Below are positions 51,342 through 59,167 of a stretch of DNA of 64,000 nucleotides, one piece after another (position 1 is the stretch's first letter; the number at the start of each line of letters is the position of its first letter). Source of the DNA: JACRIM01 sp038042195 (GTDB lineage Bacteria; Planctomycetota; Phycisphaerae; UBA1845; UTPLA1); assembly GCA_038042195.1 (NCBI GenBank), contig JBBTET010000010.1, forward strand, positions 1-64,000, given 5' to 3'. Below the pieces are notes generated by a model. The model worked only from the letters and a program-made list of their open reading frames with translations, did not search any database and was not told the DNA's origin. The translations under genes were made by a program, and so were the position numbers.

Positions 51342-51704
51342 TCACCCATTATAGGCGTTGTAGGATGTATCGGACAAGGTAGTCTGCAAATTGAGGCGAC
51401 CCGAGTTTGAAGGAAGGCGTCCCGTAATCGCATCAGTGAGGTAATTCGAGAGTCGTTCGGGGCATCTGCCGTCCAGTTGATTATCCAGCAGGCGTGCCCG
51501 AGATGCGTTTCTGTAAGTTCGCATATCCCGGTAGGCCTGTTGCCGACTAAGGACGCAGTTTCCCATGAACTCAATGCCCTGCATGAGCAAGAGCATCTTC
51601 ACTGCGGGCGCAACAGGCATGAATGCTCGAAGCTCCTGCAGGTCGGTGGCGGATTGAATCACCGGGTTGGAGTGCGGCGTGCTGGTGGATTCCGATGTGA
51701 CCAT
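51342..51704 (-). CDS. Doubtful hypothetical ORF
   Basis: 120 codons. There is no ribosome binding site and no recognised domain; the sequence is polar and ends SDTSYNAYNG. The 514-bp gap between the cytochrome and the next gene holds nothing else I can support, so this frame is offered as a weak candidate only. Confidence 0.25.
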   Translation of the reverse strand: MVTSESTSTPHSNPVIQSATDLQELRAFMPVAPAVKMLLLMQGIEFMGNCVLSRQQAYRDMRTYRNASRARLLDNQLDGRCPERLSNYLTDAITGRLPSNSGRLNLQTTLSDTSYNAYNG

Positions 51705-51760
51705 TTGGATATTGAGGAAATACGTGAATAGGGCCGGTAGGTTCGGCCTTTACCGCTACT

Positions 51761-52459
51761 CTATTGCTCCGGCTGCGTCGTCGGCGCGACTGGGTCCGTG
51801 CCGGTGCCGCTGAGTTGCCGACGATGTTCGAGAAGGCCTTCATAGACCGTCCAAAACGCCGCCTCCGCCTCGTACCCGTTGGTCTCCTCGCTCATCTGCT
51901 TTTGCTTCTCGGCGGCTTCCGGCTTTTCTTGCACGAGCTTCTCATAGTGCTTTTGGAAATTGCGCAGACGGACGACGGAAGCCTTTAGGTGAAGCGCCAC
52001 AGGCTCAGTGACGACACGCTGCATTCCCTGATCGTCCTTCGTGCGGGCGATGAAGAGATCGCCGACGGACAAGGGATTTTCATAAAGCATGTGAACCGCA
52101 CGCTCCATCAAGTCCGGGTCAGCCGTTGTAAGGAGGCGAATCGCCGCCTCGACGCGCAGGGCAGGGTCGGCTGGTTTCCCGACAATCGTTGCGGCGCGCG
52201 ACGCAACCTCGGCGTCCGCGTCGTTGAGCAACGGAATGACATACACCAGCACCTCATCCCGCGCACGAATCAGTTTCGACTGCGCCTGCTCACGCGTCTT
52301 GAACTTCTTCGACCGCAAATCAACGAGCAATGCAGAGATCTCCGGCGATGCGGGCTTTGTCGTGGGTGAAAGCGCGGGGGCCGACGTGGTCGTGGGGCCG
52401 TCCACCGCGACGGCCATCATCGACAGTCGAACAAGTAGACTCAGTACGAATACCATCAT
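51761..52459 (-). CDS. Exported HEAT-repeat-like protein
   Basis: 232 codons. A short signal peptide (LSLLVRLSMMAVAV) is followed by a Thr/Pro/Ser linker. Paired helices of HEAT type come next: FKTREQAQSKLIRARDEVLV, YVIPLLNDADAEVASRAATI, ALRVEAAIRLLTTADPDLME. The C-terminal third is a charged coiled-coil-like helix (KHYEKLVQEKPEAAEKQKQM). Probably periplasmic; no known function. It ends 23 bp after the start side of the RDD gene unit and is read in the same direction as it, so a shared transcript is likely. Confidence 0.72.
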   Translation of the reverse strand: MMVFVLSLLVRLSMMAVAVDGPTTTSAPALSPTTKPASPEISALLVDLRSKKFKTREQAQSKLIRARDEVLVYVIPLLNDADAEVASRAATIVGKPADPALRVEAAIRLLTTADPDLMERAVHMLYENPLSVGDLFIARTKDDQGMQRVVTEPVALHLKASVVRLRNFQKHYEKLVQEKPEAAEKQKQMSEETNGYEAEAAFWTVYEGLLEHRRQLSGTGTDPVAPTTQPEQ

Positions 52460-52482
52460 GGAACACCCCGCGCGGCGATGTC

Positions 52483-54117
52483 TCAGTCAAACGGTCCCAT
52501 GCGACTGTCGTCAACGGGGCTTGTTTCAACGGGCGGAACTTCTCCCGGCTCGACGACCAGCGTTTGAGCGAGCAGATCACCAGTGCGCTGGCGGTTGCGA
52601 GTTACGATCACGATGGACATGATCGTCACCAGAAACCCGGTGGCCCCCAGCGAGACCATCAATGTTCGGATGACATTGCGAATCAGGCATTGCCGGGGAG
52701 TCGGGGCCGAACCGTCCACGCTGATCACCCGACAGCCAAGCAAAATCTTTCCCGGAGTGCGAGCCAGGAACAACTCCCACAGAAAACACCACAATCCATA
52801 GACGGCGAGGGTGCTGTAGTGCTCCATTTGTGTTTGATTCTGGAGGATCACCTGCTCCTCCGTGGTGGGAAAAACGCGGCCTTCCAAGCCGAGCGAGACG
52901 AACTTCGGGTACCACCAGGGAAGTGTTATCAAAATAGCAGGGATTATGTCGATCAGGCCGGCCAGCACACGCTTCCACACCATCGCCGGCATCAGCCCCT
53001 TCGGCAACGGCAACACGCGCACCGCCAAATCGCGCCGCGTCCAGAGGGCGGTCGTCATCACGATCAAACAAAGGGCCAGCGTAATGGAGTCCTCCCATTG
53101 CGATGGAGGTTGGAAATCGCTGCGGCTGATGGACAGCGTGTTGAATCTCACGGCCGGCGAGACGCCCAATGGCGCCATGCCGAACTCGACGGTCCCTTCG
53201 GCTGCGGGACGCACAACCGCAAGCTGCCCGCGCGCCAAGGCCAGCCCGGCGATCTCAGGGTCGATGACGAGGGCCTCGTTGCTCTCGCGGATGGTGCCGG
53301 CATCCGTCCATGTGCCGTCCTTTTCCTGCATCAGGCGAAGCTCATAGCGATCCGATGCAAGCCGTTTCCCCGCGACGAATACCGCACCGTCCGACATCAC
53401 GCCGGTCCACCCATAGCGCAAGTCTGCGGCGTCGATGGGAATCGCCTTCGTCGTCGACCACGCGTCATCCTCTCGCACCGAGGTGAGGAGTTTTCCATCG
53501 CCCGTCCAAAACACGCGCGGCGTCCCGGCTCGCGAGGCGAGCCAGCTCGCTGATGAACCACTGGGGATCTCGGGGCCGGGGTGGCGCGTCCATACGCCCG
53601 ATTGCAGCTTTAGTAGTGTCAATCGCGTGCTCGGCATGACTCGGACGACAACGTCGTCACCATCATTGCCAGATGCCGCCGGCACCTCAAGCTGTTTTGT
53701 ATCGACCAGCGCCCAAGAAATCGGCAGCGATGAATCGCCGCACCACGCCACCGGCCGCCCGCGACACTCGCCGCGCCACAACGCACCTGGGCCATAGGGC
53801 CGGTCGCCGTAATAGTCGCAGGCGGTGAGGTTACCGTAAAGCACGCGCAGGGCCTGGGCATCCGCAGCGACTTGAAGCGGATCACCGGAGATCGGCGGCA
53901 GGTACAGCGATTGCTTGGGAATCTGGGCGTCGCCCGTGGCATGCCAGATCTGAACGACCGGCAGCGAGGTCGTCCCCGCGCTTTTCCCGGCGACCCAGAT
54001 TGTTTTGTCGGTGCCAGTGACCCAGAGCTTTGCGGGTTTCCACGGTTCCTCCGCGGATACCGGCGCGGCGATCAACAGTACGAGTGCGAGAAAGATGGTG
54101 CTCAATCGGGAAGGCAT
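52483..54117 (-). CDS. RDD-family membrane protein with a large exported N-terminal domain
   Basis: 544 codons from the ATG at 54117 (MPSRLSTIFLALVLLIAAP), whose signal peptide ends near VSA; the frame further upstream overlaps the next gene and is rejected. Residues 25-330 are a beta-propeller-like region with repeated Trp-containing strands (LWVTGTDKTIWVAGKSAG, LRYGWTGVMSDGAVFVAGKR). The C-terminal 170 residues are an RDD domain: VWKRVLAGLIDIIPAILITL, ELFLARTPGKILLGCRVIS with its Arg and Asp residues, RTGDLLAQT. A start nine bases upstream (MPPMPSRL) is possible. The fusion of both parts is uncommon. Confidence 0.8.
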   Translation of the reverse strand: MPSRLSTIFLALVLLIAAPVSAEEPWKPAKLWVTGTDKTIWVAGKSAGTTSLPVVQIWHATGDAQIPKQSLYLPPISGDPLQVAADAQALRVLYGNLTACDYYGDRPYGPGALWRGECRGRPVAWCGDSSLPISWALVDTKQLEVPAASGNDGDDVVVRVMPSTRLTLLKLQSGVWTRHPGPEIPSGSSASWLASRAGTPRVFWTGDGKLLTSVREDDAWSTTKAIPIDAADLRYGWTGVMSDGAVFVAGKRLASDRYELRLMQEKDGTWTDAGTIRESNEALVIDPEIAGLALARGQLAVVRPAAEGTVEFGMAPLGVSPAVRFNTLSISRSDFQPPSQWEDSITLALCLIVMTTALWTRRDLAVRVLPLPKGLMPAMVWKRVLAGLIDIIPAILITLPWWYPKFVSLGLEGRVFPTTEEQVILQNQTQMEHYSTLAVYGLWCFLWELFLARTPGKILLGCRVISVDGSAPTPRQCLIRNVIRTLMVSLGATGFLVTIMSIVIVTRNRQRTGDLLAQTLVVEPGEVPPVETSPVDDSRMGPFD

Positions 54118-54148
54118 TGGCGGCATTATCGCGTTACACAGGTGGAGG

Positions 54149-55069
54149 TCAATTCGACGGCGCGGAGGTTGGTGCGGTGTCGCAATCGGCGTCGACTTGC
54201 ACGACATCGCGCACACCTGCGGGCAAGTCGGCCGGCGCGGGGCGGATGAAGGCGCGCGGGCTGACGGTGGTGCGCCCTTCGATGGCCAGCGCCGAGAGAT
54301 TGAAGTTCGCGTCATCGGTGGGCCAACTGATGTTGATCTGATGCGGCACGAGCGGGCCACCTTCCCACGCGGCGCGATGATCATCGAGTAGGGCGCTCAT
54401 GATTCGCCGGCCGAACTCGTCGTAAAAGGCGACGAGCCGAATGAGATTCGGCGGCTTGCGATCCACGAAATACTCGCGGTCCAGCCGCCACCGCCCGGCG
54501 GCCGTGCGGTGCGAATAAGTGAGAATGTCGAATTCGTGCCCCGACTTGCGTATCGGCCCGATGAAGTCGGAGGTCTCATGAGGTAGGCCGTCGAATCCAA
54601 GCACGGCGGCAAGCTGGTCGGGACGCACGGGAATCTTCTCCGCACAGGGCTTGTGCGCGTGCTCATGCCGGCCCCAACGAAGCAGCCCCAGGTCCGGCTC
54701 GATCCAGACCCAGTAGTCAGTGGCGTTGGAGCCGATGCCCATAACGCGCTCGCTCAGGGCATGGCGAAGATCGATCCGCAGATCGCGCGGCGAGCGAAAG
54801 AGCAGCGTGCCTTCGAGGTTGTACGCATGTGCCTGGCCACGTTCATCGCGGAATCGGGCACTCACGGAGACGCTGTTCGACCACAAGGCCCGATCCAGCT
54901 TGGCGGTATTTTCGGCAATGGCCGTGACGATGTCGTCGGTGCCGCGCGGGGGCCGAGGTTTGGTGTCGCTCACGCCGGGCTGGGGAGGGCAGCCGGCCAA
55001 CAGGGTCAATGAGGCGAACAACAAACAGGCGCGGGGCAGATAGTTCAAACACCGAAGTTGAAAAGCCAT
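54149..55069 (-). CDS. Lipoprotein with LolA-like fold
   Basis: 306 codons. A signal peptide with lipobox LLAGC anchors the protein. The mature part starts with a Pro-rich linker, then VTAIAENTAKLDRALWSNSV, VSARFRDERGQAHAYNLEGT, LLFRSPRDLRIDLRHALSER and VMGIGSNATDYWVWIEPD, the strand order of outer-membrane lipoprotein carriers such as LolA/LolB. The C-terminus carries a short Cys-containing tail. It lies 31 bp upstream of the RDD gene in the same direction, so the three genes from 55069 down to 51761 may form one transcript. Confidence 0.78.
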   Translation of the reverse strand: MAFQLRCLNYLPRACLLFASLTLLAGCPPQPGVSDTKPRPPRGTDDIVTAIAENTAKLDRALWSNSVSVSARFRDERGQAHAYNLEGTLLFRSPRDLRIDLRHALSERVMGIGSNATDYWVWIEPDLGLLRWGRHEHAHKPCAEKIPVRPDQLAAVLGFDGLPHETSDFIGPIRKSGHEFDILTYSHRTAAGRWRLDREYFVDRKPPNLIRLVAFYDEFGRRIMSALLDDHRAAWEGGPLVPHQINISWPTDDANFNLSALAIEGRTTVSPRAFIRPAPADLPAGVRDVVQVDADCDTAPTSAPSN

Positions 55070-55356
55070 GTGAATTGGATGGTAATGCGCGAATATTTAA
55101 GACGCCAATGCCGCGCCGTCATCATGGCTCGTGGGTGCCCGGATTTCAGGCACAGGTCGTCCATTGATTCGGAAACCAAACCACGCATGTCGACTGGACT
55201 TCAACAGGGAGGGCTTGGAAACGCTAACAGTTCGCGGCTGAATTGCAGTGAAAACGAAGGGCGGACTTTACTGATGGTCCATCATTGGGCCATTGCCGAA
55301 TCTCTGAAACTCAATATGATTCTCTTAATCGCAACGCCAACCATAGGGAGCAACGT

Positions 55357-55728
55357 ATGAATTATGTCGATGGATATGTCCTGCCGATCCCGAAGAAGAA
55401 CGTGGCGGCCTACACCAAAATGGCGAAGCTGGCGTCGAAGGTTTGGCGCGACCATGGGGCGCTCGAATACCGCGAATGTGTCGGCGACGATCTGGACGTG
55501 AAGTTCGGCACGCCGTTTCCGAAGCAATTCAAGATCAAGCCCAGCGAGACGATCGTCTTTGCATGGGTCGTGTTCAAATCGCGCGCCCAACGCGACCGCG
55601 TGAACGCCAAGGTCATGAAAGACTCTCGCCTCGCCAAGTTCATGGACCCCAAGGCCATGCCGTTCGACTGTTCGCGCATGGCGTGCGGGGGGTTCAAGAT
55701 CATCGTCGAGGCGCGAGGGCGCAAGTAA
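55357..55728 (+). CDS. DUF1428 domain protein
   Basis: 123 codons with AGGGAG before the ATG at 55357. The family pattern is complete: MNYVDGYVLPIPKKNVAAYT, MAKLASKVWRDHGALEYREC, DETIVFAWIVF-like SETIVFAWVVFKSRAQRDR, and the closing MPFDCSRMACGGFKIIVEA. It is a dimeric alpha-beta barrel (ferredoxin-like) of unknown biochemical role, often found near regulators of stress genes. It is transcribed alone. Confidence 0.92.
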   Translation: MNYVDGYVLPIPKKNVAAYTKMAKLASKVWRDHGALEYRECVGDDLDVKFGTPFPKQFKIKPSETIVFAWVVFKSRAQRDRVNAKVMKDSRLAKFMDPKAMPFDCSRMACGGFKIIVEARGRK

Positions 55729-55762
55729 TCCTGCGAATCCGTCCGACGCACATGCGGAATGA

Positions 55763-55855
55763 CTATCCGCGAATAAAGGCGAGCAGGTCCGCGTTCAATT
55801 GATCTTTGTGCGTGTCGGCCAGGCCGTGCGGTGCGCCGCGATGAGTCTTCAGAAT
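55763..55855 (-). pseudogene. C-terminal remnant of an alpha/beta hydrolase gene
   Basis: The minus frame ending at TAG (55765-55763) reads ILKTHRGAPHGLADTHKDQL and then NADLLAFIRG. This is the closing helix of chloroperoxidase-like alpha/beta hydrolases, with the catalytic His in GAPHGL. Before it the frame loses all resemblance, so only about 30 codons survive. Confidence 0.75.
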
Positions 55856-55923
55856 CGTGCCATCTCTCACAGTGATCGTGGGTACTGGTGTAGGCGGAGC
55901 TTTTTTTGATGTACCTGAAAAGG

Positions 55924-55945
55924 AATGGCATCAGCCGATGCCATT
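55924..55945. repeat. Short perfect inverted repeat
   Basis: AATGGCATC (55924-55932) and GATGCCATT (55937-55945) form a 9-bp stem with a four-base loop, about 100 bases before the LuxR-type gene. No T-run on either side; operator or mRNA hairpin are both possible. Confidence 0.45.
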
Positions 55946-56045
55946 GGCGGAGCTGGCAATCGTCCAGCGCGAGAGTGAGGATTGACTGTTCGTCGTCAGT
56001 GGGGTGAGGCGGCCTGCAGGACATTGCACGCACTACAATCTTGCC

Positions 56046-56459
56046 ATGACAACGAGCGATTCCCATAGTGCGGATTCAAGTTCGAAACCAGTCGGGCTGG
56101 GGCCCGAGTTCTGTGCGCGGTTTCGCGGCGTGTGTGCAGAGTGTCCAGAGAATCCCCAACGAGTGCGGCGTTCGAGTGACACGCAGGGCGCAGGGCCGGA
56201 GCTTCCTCCCTTTGCCGATCGGGCGATTGCCGCACTGACCCATTGCGTCAAGCTGACCGATCGCGAGCACGAAGTTCTCACCCTTTGTTGCAGCGGTCTG
56301 AAGAATCAGACGATTGCCGCGACGCTCGGAATCTCGGCATCGGCGGTTCGGCGTCACCTTCGAAATCTGCACAGAAAAACAAACACATCCGACAAGGCCG
56401 AACTGATTCTGAATCTCTGGCACGCGAGTCGGGCGTGCATGGAGTTGGACGGTGTGTAG
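56046..56459 (+). CDS. LuxR-family helix-turn-helix regulator
   Basis: 137 codons from the ATG at 56046. The C-terminal 65 residues are a GerE/LuxR DNA-binding domain: LTDREHEVLTLCCSGLKNQT, IAATLGISASAVRRHLRNLH, RKTNTSDKAELILNLW. The N-terminal 70 residues are short and contain two Cys (CARFRGVCAEC), too small for a receiver or an autoinducer-binding domain, though the CxxC pairs could bind a metal. Its target is unknown. It stands alone. Confidence 0.85.
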   Translation: MTTSDSHSADSSSKPVGLGPEFCARFRGVCAECPENPQRVRRSSDTQGAGPELPPFADRAIAALTHCVKLTDREHEVLTLCCSGLKNQTIAATLGISASAVRRHLRNLHRKTNTSDKAELILNLWHASRACMELDGV

Positions 56460-56744
56460 CAAGGCACATCGTCGCGTCGATTGAAACAACACAGTAGTTC
56501 GATAAAGAGCTGTTAGACCAATTCGTAGTTCGACGTACCCCTAGAGATACATACTCCGTTTCATCGAATCGTTGTAGCTTTGCGTTTTGCTCTGCATTCC
56601 ACGGTCCGTAGGGGGAATCCGCAGCGCATCAAAGGTTGAGCGGGGCGTAACCATTTCCCCATGTGGACCAGGAAACGCGGCGCTCCGCAGGTGACTTTGG
56701 GAATAGGCACGCTGATTGCATGTTGGTCGTCTGGAGATAAACCA

Positions 56745-59063
56745 ATGAAAACTAAGAATGATTGTCCTTGTGTTCAAAATAACCTGTATCACGTCTTGCG
56801 GCCCATGGCAATGGTGCTTCTTTGTGTGCTGTTCCACACGGCAGTGGTGGAATCCGCACCACCAAAGCGTCCGCAGCTTCCACCTGGTGGGAACAACTGG
56901 AAGCCGGCTCCAGACTCAATCGCTCGCGGAAATGCGCGTGCGATAGGCACGCAGGATCTCAATTCCGGCCTCACGCCCTCTAATCTCGTTACTGCGCTAC
57001 TCGGCCCCGGAGTAACGGTGTCCAATGTGACATATACCGGTGTCAACGTCGCGGCAGGCACATTCTCCGGCGGTACGGGGATCGTCGGATTCGCGAGCGG
57101 CGTCATTTTGAGTAGTGGGGATATTTCCTTTGTTCCCGGACCGAATACGCAGGACTCAGTCAGCGGTGTCAATACCGGCATCGGCGATCCGGAACTGGAT
57201 GGGCTGATTCCCGGCTACACGACGTTCGATGCCTGTGTGTTGGAGTTCGATTTTACCTGCACAGGCACGCAGATCATCCAATTCCAGTACGTGTTCACGT
57301 CGGAAGAGTACAACGAGTGGGTCAACACGTCGTTTAACGATGTGTTTGGGTTCTTCCTCAACGGAGCGAACATCGCACTGATTCCCGGCAGCGCGGGGAC
57401 GGCGGTCAGTATTAACAACCTGAACTGCGATAACCCGTTCAACCCTCCGGCCGGCAGCTTTTGCAATCTGTTTGTGAATAATCGGTGCGCTGACATTCCG
57501 CCGGGCGCCTTTCCCTGCGCCGGTGTTCGCGACACCGAGATGGATGGACTGACGGTGGTGCTCACGGCGACGGGAACCCTGAATCCCGGATTGAATCACA
57601 TCAAGCTGGCCATCGCGGATGCGGGGGACCAGGTCTTGGACTCGAATGTGTTCATTCAAGGACAGAGCTTTGTGTGCGGCGCGCCGAGAGGGGCGTGCTG
57701 TGATACGAGCGGCGCTACGCCCACTTGCACCAACAGTGTACTGCAAGCCGACTGCCAGGGCCCCGGTCAAGTCTGGAGCGTCGGGCTGACGTGCGACCAA
57801 CTGAATCCCCCGTGCCCCACGGTCGCGCCTCCGAGCGGGACGAATTGCTCGAATCCGATTCCGATTACGTCGTTACCTTTTGTTGATGTGAACACGACGA
57901 GCGACAAGTTCAATGATTACACCGACACGTGCCTCGGCAATTACGACAATGGTCGTGACATCCTCTACGAACTTACCGTCACAGCCACGCAATGTGTCGA
58001 CATCACCGTGACCGGCGCAACGCCGCAAGACAACTGGATCGGAGTATCGTTGGATAATGTATGCCCGCCGAGTTTGGCGTGTATCGCGCAGGGAACCAGC
58101 CAGAGTAATGTGGCGACCATCAGCAATCTGACGCTGGCGCCAGGCACCTATTACCTGATGATCGACCGCTGGCCCCAGGGAAATGACAGCCTGAATTTCA
58201 CGCTCAGCATCACGGACTGCGGGGGGGCGACAACCGGCGCATGCTGCAACACCCTTACTCTCGTGTGCACCAGCAATGTCCTTGAGGCTAACTGCCAGAA
58301 TCTGAATCAGGTGTGGAGCGTCGGTCTGACATGCGCTGAACTGAATCCGCCCTGCTCGCCATCGGATGACATCTCCGGAAAAGATTGTGAATTTCCGTTT
58401 TTTGTTACGGCAATACCTTTCGAGGACATCAACACCACGGCTGACAAGCAAGAAGACTACTCAACGACATGCCTTGGTGCCTACGACACTGGAAATGACA
58501 TCATTTACCAGTTTTCGATCACAAATACGCGCTGTGTCGATATCGTCGTATCCGGAGCAACGCCGGACGATCACTCCATTGGCGTGGTGTTAGACACGGT
58601 GTGCCCGCCAGGAACTTCCTGCCTCGCATTTGCGACGACCACGGGCACCGTGGCGACGATCGGCAATCTGACGTTGGCCCCCGGCACGTACTACCTCATG
58701 ATTGACCGGCTTCCTCTCGGCGCTGCTGAAAGTCTGGATTTCAGACTCAGTATCGCGGATTGTCCGGAGGCGACCGGTGCCTGCTGCTTTGCGGATGGCC
58801 ATTGCGACCAAATCTCCGCAAATGCGTGCAAACAAGGCGGCGGTTTCTTGTGGTCCGAGGGTGTGCCTTGCAATCCCTGCCCCTATGTGAAGGGCGACGT
58901 CAATTGCGATCACGCTGTGAACCCTGATGACATTCCGCAGTTTGTCGAGGCCTTGATCGGTGACTACACCGGTTGCGATATCACCCTGGCGGACATGAAC
59001 GATTCAGGTCTGGCCGATGGCGACGACATTCAGTTGATAATCGACTCGATGACTGGAATCTGA
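56745..59063 (+). CDS. Secreted protein: choice-of-anchor L, PPC-like and dockerin-like domains
   Basis: 772 codons from the ATG at 56745, with TGGAGA upstream. A signal peptide ends near VVESA. The first domain (about 60-310) has LNSGLTPSNLVTALLGPGVT, GFASGVILSSGDI and YVFTSEEYNEWVNTSFNDVF, the choice-of-anchor-L fold. Then come three small Cys motifs (GACCDTSGATPTCTNSVLQA type), separated by two PPC-like beta domains (LAPGTYYLMIDRWPQGNDSL). A dockerin-type domain follows (GDVNCDHAVNPDDIPQFVEA, MNDSGLADGDDIQLII). It is a cell-surface or released protein; ligand unknown. Confidence 0.88.
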   Translation: MKTKNDCPCVQNNLYHVLRPMAMVLLCVLFHTAVVESAPPKRPQLPPGGNNWKPAPDSIARGNARAIGTQDLNSGLTPSNLVTALLGPGVTVSNVTYTGVNVAAGTFSGGTGIVGFASGVILSSGDISFVPGPNTQDSVSGVNTGIGDPELDGLIPGYTTFDACVLEFDFTCTGTQIIQFQYVFTSEEYNEWVNTSFNDVFGFFLNGANIALIPGSAGTAVSINNLNCDNPFNPPAGSFCNLFVNNRCADIPPGAFPCAGVRDTEMDGLTVVLTATGTLNPGLNHIKLAIADAGDQVLDSNVFIQGQSFVCGAPRGACCDTSGATPTCTNSVLQADCQGPGQVWSVGLTCDQLNPPCPTVAPPSGTNCSNPIPITSLPFVDVNTTSDKFNDYTDTCLGNYDNGRDILYELTVTATQCVDITVTGATPQDNWIGVSLDNVCPPSLACIAQGTSQSNVATISNLTLAPGTYYLMIDRWPQGNDSLNFTLSITDCGGATTGACCNTLTLVCTSNVLEANCQNLNQVWSVGLTCAELNPPCSPSDDISGKDCEFPFFVTAIPFEDINTTADKQEDYSTTCLGAYDTGNDIIYQFSITNTRCVDIVVSGATPDDHSIGVVLDTVCPPGTSCLAFATTTGTVATIGNLTLAPGTYYLMIDRLPLGAAESLDFRLSIADCPEATGACCFADGHCDQISANACKQGGGFLWSEGVPCNPCPYVKGDVNCDHAVNPDDIPQFVEALIGDYTGCDITLADMNDSGLADGDDIQLIIDSMTGI

Positions 59064-59167
59064 CAGCGGATCACCGATTCAGAGCAACGCCGCCTCGTAT
59101 TTCGAGGCGCGCGTTGTCAGAATTGGCAATGGAGTATTTCGTCCAGACAACAGAGATTGGGGAACCC

